NCBI GenBank assembly: GCA_021162925.1
Contig: JAGGXQ010000107.1
Span: 1-5,268 of the forward strand
Origin: Nitrososphaerota archaeon
GTDB taxonomy: Archaea; Thermoproteota; Nitrososphaeria; Nitrososphaerales; JAGGXQ01
Length of the DNA stretch: 5,268 bases
Direction: 5' to 3'
In this document: piece after piece, positions 1 to 3,739 of the stretch
How the letters are laid out: each line of letters opens with the position of its first letter
Numbering within the stretch: position 1 is the stretch's first letter
Translations under genes and position numbers: made by a program
The notes under the pieces: model-generated
Told to the model about the DNA's origin: nothing
The model's database searches: none
What the model saw: the letters and a program-made list of their open reading frames with translations, nothing else

Positions 1-1499
1 AAAGGGAGCTCACCGAGTCGTCGAAGGCGATAAGGGAGCTCAGGAGGAGGCTTAAGGAGAAGGTGAAGGCTTTGGGGAAGCTCGACGACAGGCTGGGGAG
101 GCTGGAGAAGGAGAGGCTCGCAAGGCTCATCGAGCTATCCAAGCTGTCGAGCTCGGTCAAGGAGGTCAAGAGGGTGCTGAGCCACTACAAGAGGGTCCTC
201 TCTAGGGCTGAGAGGGAGTACACGGCCTTGGAGAGGGCCACATCCAGGCTCGACAAGAAGATCGAGAGGGCCGGCAAGGCGGTCGAAAGGGTGAAGGCCA
301 GGCTGGATTCGGCCAGGGCCCCGGAAAAGGCATCCAGGCTCGAAGAGTTGAAGAGGCGACTAGAAGGGCTGAACGAGAGGGAGTCGGAGCTCCAGGGCAG
401 GCTGAAGTCCTTGGAATCCGAGCTCTCCAACCTCTACCTGTCCAGGTCGAAGCTGGAATCGGAGCTCTCGAGCCTGAAGTCCGAGCTCTCCCTCATGAAA
501 TCTAGGACGGAGGAATACTCTAGGGAGCTGGAGAGGAGGGAGAGGGCGGTGGCGGAATCCGAGGAGGAGCTCTCCAGGATTTCAACCGAGCTCGAGGCCC
601 TGAGGAAGGAAGAGGACTCGATGAAGTCGGAGTTCGAGTCCGCGAAGGAGAGGCTGAAGGCCTACGAGCTCAGGGTAAAGGGGCTGAGGGATGAGATCGA
701 TGCCCTAACCTCCAAGCTCTTGAAGCTCGACAGGGAGATGAACTCGATCAGGAAGGACAGGGAGCACGAAGAACTCGAGCTAAGGCGCAAGCTCGAGGAG
801 CTCAAGGCCCTGGGCTACAGGGAGCCCCTGGAGCCTTTCTACGGGTACGAATCGGTCTTGAGCGCCCTTAAGGAGGAGTACGACGAGCTGAAGCTGAGGG
901 TCAACCTGCTCTCCTTGAAGCAGTACGAGGAGCTTTACGAGGACTTCAAGTTCCTTTCGGACAGGGTGAGCAGGCTTCAGATAGAGAGGGATGCGATAGT
1001 CCGCTTCATAGAGAGGGTCGAGGAGGAGAAGAGGAACGCATTCATGAAGGCCCTCAGGAGCATAGATACGGAGCTTAGGGCGATATTCTCCAGGCTTACC
1101 AACGGGAGGGCGTGGCTCGAGCTAGAAAAGCCGGAGACGATCTTCGACGGCGGCCTCTTCCTGATCACCCAGTTCCCGAACAAGCCCCCCAGGGAGGCGA
1201 CTTCGGTTAGCGGTGGCGAGAAGACGATAGCGGCCCTATCGTTCCTCTTGGCCATGCAGTCGGTCTTCCCATCACCGATCTACATGTTCGACGAAATCGA
1301 CGCCCACCTAGATGAGGTAAACCTGAAAAGGCTTGGCGAGCTGCTGAAGGACAAGGCGAAGGGCTCCCAGATGATAGTCGTCAGCCTCAAGGACGTGATG
1401 GTCTCGATGGCCGATAGGCTGATAGGAGTCTACCTCGAAGACGGGATGACGAAGGCCGTCGGGTATAGGCCGAGGCTGGAGGTGAGCCAGAGTGCTTGA
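1..1499 (+). CDS. smc: SMC chromosome-segregation ATPase, C-terminal part (5' partial)
   Basis: This is the C-terminal part of an SMC protein, the ATPase that, with ScpA and ScpB, forms the condensin ring organising the chromosome. The frame (codons from position 3) is open to the left edge, so a GTG at 63 is internal and not the start; 498 residues are visible. Most of it (about 3-960) is a Glu/Lys/Arg/Leu-rich coiled coil returning from the hinge, with ESELS units spaced one and two heptads apart. The ATPase head follows: an ABC signature read as VSGGEKT (1206-1226), Walker B IYMFDE (1278-1295) with its catalytic Glu, and D-loop DAHLD (1299-1313). The usual switch histidine is replaced by Leu in VVSLKD (1377-1394), as I recall for archaeal and eukaryotic SMCs. 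Walker A and the hinge lie outside the window. Full-length family members are about 1150-1200 residues. The stop overlaps scpA by 8 nt. Family assignment is secure. Confidence 0.97.
   Translation, partial: RELTESSKAIRELRRRLKEKVKALGKLDDRLGRLEKERLARLIELSKLSSSVKEVKRVLSHYKRVLSRAEREYTALERATSRLDKKIERAGKAVERVKARLDSARAPEKASRLEELKRRLEGLNERESELQGRLKSLESELSNLYLSRSKLESELSSLKSELSLMKSRTEEYSRELERRERAVAESEEELSRISTELEALRKEEDSMKSEFESAKERLKAYELRVKGLRDEIDALTSKLLKLDREMNSIRKDREHEELELRRKLEELKALGYREPLEPFYGYESVLSALKEEYDELKLRVNLLSLKQYEELYEDFKFLSDRVSRLQIERDAIVRFIERVEEEKRNAFMKALRSIDTELRAIFSRLTNGRAWLELEKPETIFDGGLFLITQFPNKPPREATSVSGGEKTIAALSFLLAMQSVFPSPIYMFDEIDAHLDEVNLKRLGELLKDKAKGSQMIVVSLKDVMVSMADRLIGVYLEDGMTKAVGYRPRLEVSQSA
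1478..1485 (+). promoter_or_regulatory. Shine-Dalgarno site for scpA
   Basis: GGAGGTGA lies inside the last codons of smc and ends 6 nt before the GTG at 1492. It is a near-perfect complement to the archaeal 16S rRNA 3' end. This decides the scpA start and shows that scpA is translated from the smc message, probably coupled to smc termination. Confidence 0.75.
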
Positions 1500-2106
1500 G
1501 CCCCTCTCGAAGCCGCCTTTGAACCTCCTGCTAGGCGTGGGGATCAAGAGGGTCAAGAGGCCTTGGGAGCTGAAGATAGACGAGCTCCTGAAGGCCATCG
1601 AGGCCTACGCCACGGACTTCAGGATCTGCGGCTCCGCGGTCCTGAACTCCTCGATCCTTTACAGGCTGAAGGTCGAGTCCCTCTTCAAGGTGAGCAAACC
1701 GGTCCACGTAGATCGAGTGGAGAGGGAGAGCCTCGAGCCCCCGACGATCCTCGACCTGCCTTACAGGTTCGAGCTCCAGACCCTAGAGCTGGAGGACATG
1801 CTCAGGGCCCTGGAGGAGCTCCTAGGGGAGAGGAGAAGGGCCCCGGAGGCGCTCGAGCCCCTCCCCGAAGAGAAGGAGTTCGTCGACCTGGCGGAGAGGG
1901 TGGAGGCGTTCAAGCTGAGCCTGCTTCAAGCCTTGGAGGGGAAGGGCGAGCTGGGCTTCAGGGAGTACGTGCAAGGAATGGACATGCTCGAGGTTGCGAG
2001 GGTATTCATAATCCTGCTCTTCTTGGCCCAAGAAGGGCTGATAAGGCTGGAGGAGGTCGACGGCGATCTGAAGGTGATAAGGGTTGAAGGAGCTGGAGAG
2101 GATTGA
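1492..2106 (+). CDS. scpA: ScpA, kleisin subunit of archaeal condensin
   Basis: This 204-residue protein is the kleisin that bridges the two SMC heads and carries ScpB. Seen in the sequence: an N-terminal PPLNLLL element (residues 8-14) matching the family's opening; PWELKIDELL (24-33) followed by DFRICGSAVL and a long helix ending near residue 65, which is the SMC-neck-binding helical domain; an acidic, proline-containing linker at about 85-130; and a C-terminal winged-helix segment (about 155-197) with LLFLAQEGLIRLEE, the part that docks on the other SMC head. The length is typical of archaeal ScpA, shorter than many bacterial ones. The GTG start is chosen for the strong Shine-Dalgarno 6 nt upstream. 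Its neighbours smc and scpB are its expected partners, which supports the call. It holds the only cysteine visible in the window (residue 46). Confidence 0.92.
   Translation: MLEPLSKPPLNLLLGVGIKRVKRPWELKIDELLKAIEAYATDFRICGSAVLNSSILYRLKVESLFKVSKPVHVDRVERESLEPPTILDLPYRFELQTLELEDMLRALEELLGERRRAPEALEPLPEEKEFVDLAERVEAFKLSLLQALEGKGELGFREYVQGMDMLEVARVFIILLFLAQEGLIRLEEVDGDLKVIRVEGAGED
2073..2077 (+). promoter_or_regulatory. Shine-Dalgarno site supporting the TTG start of scpB
   Basis: GGTGA lies 6 nt before the TTG at 2084, inside scpA. No better-placed start codon precedes the first conserved ScpB helix, so this motif supports use of the rare TTG start. Confidence 0.55.
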
Positions 2107-2599
2107 GGCCGCCCTCTACGCATCGGGCAGGCCGCTGACGCTCGAGGAGCTCTCCAGGGTTAGCGGCGTGAAGAGTAGGAGGAAGCTCTTGGCCCTCCTC
2201 AAGAAGCTCGAGCTCAAGTTCGACGGGGCGATAGAGGTGAGAAGGGTTGGCGATGCCTTCGTGATGCAGCTCAGGGAAGAGTACAGGAGGATAGCGAGGT
2301 CGTTCGGGGCGAAGCCTCTCCTCTCCAAGGGCGTCCTCAAGACCCTTAGCCAGGTCGCCTTCTACCAGCCGATAAAGGCATCGGAGCTTTCGAAGGCACG
2401 CGGCTCTCACGTTTATTCTCACCTGAAGTTGCTGGTGAAGCTGGGCCTGGTGAGGAAGAACGCAAACGGGGAGTACGTGACGACGCCGCTCTTCTCCGAG
2501 CAGTTCGGCCTTAGCAAGGACCCGGAGGAGCTGAAGAGGCAGCTGAAGAGGATCAAAGATTTAAATTTGAAGGCCCGGATGCCAAGGCATGGGCGTTAA
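2084..2599 (+). CDS. scpB: ScpB, winged-helix subunit of archaeal condensin
   Basis: This 171-residue protein is the partner that binds the ScpA linker and regulates the SMC ATPase cycle. Two winged-helix units are readable. The first starts with IEAALYASGRPLTLEELSRV (residues 7-26) and runs to about 70. The second starts with LSKGVLKTLSQVAFYQPIKA (80-99), matching the family pattern in which a helix is followed by a YKQPV-like turn, and continues through ELSKARG and LVKLGLVRK to about residue 143. A basic, coil-like tail (about 145-171) follows and carries a promoter in its DNA. The TTG start is inferred: it is preceded by GGTGA and places the first helix at the N terminus as in homologues, and it overlaps scpA by 23 nt. 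The gene overlaps S8e by 11 nt. Identity rests on motif pattern and gene order, which agree. Confidence 0.9.
   Translation: MKELERIEAALYASGRPLTLEELSRVSGVKSRRKLLALLKKLELKFDGAIEVRRVGDAFVMQLREEYRRIARSFGAKPLLSKGVLKTLSQVAFYQPIKASELSKARGSHVYSHLKLLVKLGLVRKNANGEYVTTPLFSEQFGLSKDPEELKRQLKRIKDLNLKARMPRHGR
2553..2568 (+). promoter_or_regulatory. Probable BRE/TATA promoter for S8e-srp19 within scpB
   Basis: TCAAAG (2553-2558) followed by ATTTAAATTT (2559-2568) is an AT-rich island in otherwise GC-rich coding sequence and resembles an archaeal BRE plus TATA box. The centre of TTTAAAT is 26 nt before the S8e ATG, the spacing expected if transcription starts at or next to the start codon. No convincing Shine-Dalgarno precedes that ATG, which fits a leaderless transcript. 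This is an inference from spacing and composition. Confidence 0.55.
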
Positions 2600-2969
2600 G
2601 CCTTACGAGAACCTTGAGAAGAGGAAGGCTACCGGTGGGAGGAGGAAGAGGTCCAGGGGGAGGAGGAAGTACGAGAGAGACGGATACCCCCTCGAGACGG
2701 TCCTAGGGGAGCCGAAGCTTGTGAAGAAGAGGGCGAGGGGAGGGAACGTGAAGCTGGGCCTGAGGAGCGTGAACTACGCAAACGTCGCCGACGGCGCGAA
2801 GGTGACGAAGGTGAAGATACTGAAGGTCCTGGAGAACCCGGCCAACAGGGACTACGAGAGGAGGGGGGTCATAACCAAGGGCGCGATAATAGAGACGGAG
2901 CTAGGGAGGGCCAGGGTCGTCTCCAGGCCTTCCCAGGACGGCGTGGTCAACGCGGTCCTGCTGAAATGA
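2589..2969 (+). CDS. rps8e: 30S ribosomal protein S8e
   Basis: This 126-residue protein is S8e, a small-subunit ribosomal protein found in archaea and eukaryotes but not bacteria. The N terminus has the family hallmark of a short lead followed by KRKATGGRRKRSRGRRKYE (residues 11-29), a very basic rRNA-binding stretch. RARGGNVKLGLRSVNYANV (about 49-67) and NPANRDYERRGVITKGAIIE (about 88-107) follow, then a C-terminal strand region with GVVNAVLL. The length is normal for archaeal S8e. The ATG start lies inside the last codons of scpB, and an upstream TATA element is placed for leaderless initiation there. The stop overlaps the srp19 start as ATGA. Family assignment is secure. Confidence 0.97.
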   Translation: MGVKPYENLEKRKATGGRRKRSRGRRKYERDGYPLETVLGEPKLVKKRARGGNVKLGLRSVNYANVADGAKVTKVKILKVLENPANRDYERRGVITKGAIIETELGRARVVSRPSQDGVVNAVLLK

Positions 2970-3247
2970 AGGAGTACGGCAAGCTCGTGATATGGCTGGA
3001 TTACTTCGACTCCAGCCTGAGCCGGGCCGAGGGCAGGAGGGTCCCGATAAGCCTGGCTACGAAGAACCCCAACCTTGATAGGCTTGTAAAGGCGGCGAGA
3101 GCCCTGGGGTACGAGCCCGAAGGGTTCGAGGCGAGGCACCCGAAGAGGCCCTGGAGGAAGTCCGGCTACATAGTCATAAATAAGGATAGGAGTAAAGAGA
3201 AAGTGATAAAAGAGCTGGCCCTCGCCATGCAGAGGCTCAGGGATTAG
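2966..3247 (+). CDS. srp19: Signal recognition particle subunit SRP19
   Basis: This 93-residue protein is the SRP subunit that clamps the tips of helices 6 and 8 of 7S RNA so that SRP54 can bind. It acts in the cytoplasm in co-translational targeting to the Sec translocon. Visible family features are VIWLDYFDSSLSRAEGRRVP near the N terminus (about residues 8-27), where the YFDS and SRAEGRR elements contact RNA, NPNLDRLVKAARALGYEPE (about 35-53), and the basic KRPWRKSGYIVIN segment (about 60-73). The length is typical of archaeal SRP19. Its ATG overlaps the S8e stop by 4 nt (ATGA), so translation is probably coupled. The 3' end shares TTAG with the convergent tatA. Confidence 0.94.
   Translation: MKEYGKLVIWLDYFDSSLSRAEGRRVPISLATKNPNLDRLVKAARALGYEPEGFEARHPKRPWRKSGYIVINKDRSKEKVIKELALAMQRLRD
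3190..3212 (-). terminator. Possible oligo-T terminator for tatA
   Basis: Read on the minus strand, this stretch about 35 nt past the tatA stop carries TTTT, TTT and TTT tracts in close succession, in a locally AT-rich part of srp19. Archaeal transcription often ends at oligo-T tracts. There is no intergenic space for a terminator, so one inside srp19 is plausible. The tracts are short and the call is weak. Confidence 0.25.
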
Positions 3248-3552
3248 CCCTTCTTGTCGAGCTTCCTCTTGATCTCTTCCTTCAGCTCGTCTATCGACTT
3301 GCCAGCCGTGTCTATGTCGAGGGACTTCGCCAGCTCGATTATCTTCGCATCCTCGCCGTACTCGTCTTCGAGCTTCTTCTTTATCTCCAGCTCTCCCTCT
3401 ATCTGCCCCTTCTCGAACTCCGCCTTCGCCTTCCCCAGCGATCTGGCCATCTCGGGTATCTTCTTCGCCCCGACGAAGAGGGCTATCAGGACCACCGCTA
3501 CCCATATCCATTCAGTCCCCCAAATCTGGAATACCCCGATCAAACCTTCCAC
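3244..3552 (-). CDS. tatA: Twin-arginine translocase subunit TatA
   Basis: This 102-residue protein belongs to the TatA/TatB family, which forms the pore-like component of the Sec-independent export of folded proteins in the cytoplasmic membrane. IWGTEW (residues 10-15) matches the conserved polar entry with a Glu in the helix. A single membrane segment follows (about 15-28), then the hinge VGAKKIPE (27-34), then the amphipathic helix MARSLGKAKAEFEKG (35-49). The Phe usually just before the hinge Gly sits one residue earlier here (FVG). The rest is a charged helix and a tail (about 69-98) resembling a helix-extended-helix motif, not needed for the call. The GTG start gives the correct N-terminal topology, and a TATA element 29 nt upstream suggests a nearly leaderless mRNA. 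TatA is more likely than TatB by length and motif. No tatC is visible. Confidence 0.9.
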   Translation of the reverse strand: MEGLIGVFQIWGTEWIWVAVVLIALFVGAKKIPEMARSLGKAKAEFEKGQIEGELEIKKKLEDEYGEDAKIIELAKSLDIDTAGKSIDELKEEIKRKLDKKG

Positions 3553-3577
3553 CTTAACATGGCTAAAGACTCGGGGC

Positions 3578-3591
3578 TTATTAAGTTTTGG
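3578..3591 (-). promoter_or_regulatory. BRE/TATA promoter of tatA
   Basis: On the minus strand this reads CCAAAACTTAATAA. CCAAAA is a plausible BRE and TTAATAA the TATA box. The TATA centre (about 3581) lies 29 nt before the GTG at 3552, so transcription would begin about 2-3 nt upstream of the start codon. Confidence 0.5.
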
Positions 3592-3593
3592 CC

Positions 3594-3615
3594 TCCTAGG
3601 CGCTTCATCCTAGGC
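3594..3615. repeat. Two direct copies of TCCTAGGC
   Basis: TCCTAGGC occurs at 3594-3601 and 3608-3615, 14 nt start to start, each containing the palindrome CCTAGG. The pair lies immediately upstream of the tatA BRE/TATA, a position suited to a transcription factor. A role as an operator is inferred. Confidence 0.4.
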
Positions 3616-3622
3616 TCCTGTT

Positions 3623-3638
3623 TTAGTTAAAAAACTAA
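3623..3638. repeat. Short perfect inverted repeat TTAGTT-AAAA-AACTAA
   Basis: Six-base arms (3623-3628 and 3633-3638) flank an AAAA centre, midway between the two divergent promoters. It is too weak and AT-rich for a stable hairpin, and could be a binding site for a dimeric regulator or simply chance in AT-rich DNA. Confidence 0.3.
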
Positions 3639-3688
3639 CAAAAATTCTGCTCGTTGCGAATTAAAAAAGGTGAAAGTAGACCCAAAGT

Positions 3689-3705
3689 CCAAAACGCTTA
3701 AATAC
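3689..3705 (+). promoter_or_regulatory. BRE/TATA promoter of the surface-protein gene
   Basis: CCAAAA (3689-3694) followed by CTTAAATAC (3697-3705) is a good archaeal BRE plus TATA box. A start about 26 nt past the TATA centre (near 3727) gives a leader of roughly 13 nt that contains the GGTGAG ribosome-binding site. Confidence 0.6.
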
Positions 3706-3733
3706 CATGCCCTTGATCGCTAGTCGAAAAATA

Positions 3734-3738
3734 GGTGA
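3734..3738 (+). promoter_or_regulatory. Shine-Dalgarno site of the surface-protein gene
   Basis: GGTGA lies 1 nt before the ATG at 3740 and 4 nt before the in-frame ATG at 3743. The spacing favours the second ATG as the real start, which would shorten the protein by one residue. Confidence 0.5.
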
Positions 3739-3739
3739 G

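Larger units (their letters stand above)
3553..3739. other. Divergent AT-rich intergenic region between tatA and the surface-protein gene
   Basis: This is the only substantial non-coding stretch in the window, and it is much more AT-rich than the cluster to its left. It contains a leftward promoter for tatA, a rightward promoter for the surface protein, two copies of TCCTAGGC, a short inverted repeat and an A-rich tract at 3656-3671 that could be a second promoter element. I see no tRNA, C/D-box RNA or origin repeat in it. Confidence 0.8.

Noticed and set aside
1..42. Repeated AAGGGAGCTCA at 2-12 and 32-42 as a regulatory repeat
   Set aside because: It lies in frame, 10 codons apart, in the coiled coil and encodes REL both times; coding constraint explains it.
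63..65. GTG as the start of a separate 478-residue protein
   Set aside because: The same frame is open to the left edge with coiled-coil sequence (RELTESSKAIRELRRR), so this is an internal valine of SMC.
185..430. Minus-strand Ser/Leu-rich frame opposite smc
   Set aside because: It mirrors the GAG/CTC-rich coiled-coil codons of smc; no domain, promoter or ribosome-binding site supports it.
1563..2087. Plus-strand Gly/Arg/Ala-rich frame overlapping scpA
   Set aside because: Low-complexity, proline/glycine-rich product typical of an out-of-frame reading of GC-rich DNA; scpA has clear family motifs here.
2006..2422. Minus-strand 138-residue frame opposite scpB
   Set aside because: Shadow of scpB with no recognisable motif.
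2852..3511. Minus-strand 219-residue frame across S8e, srp19 and tatA
   Set aside because: It crosses three well-supported genes in a different frame and has no family features.
3254..3613. Plus-strand Ser/Phe-rich frame opposite tatA
   Set aside because: Its serine-rich, hydrophobic sequence is the antisense of tatA's charged helices, and TatA's motifs are convincing.
3616..3735. AT-rich intergenic tract as a replication origin
   Set aside because: No ORB-like repeats and no orc1/cdc6 gene nearby; promoter content accounts for the AT richness.
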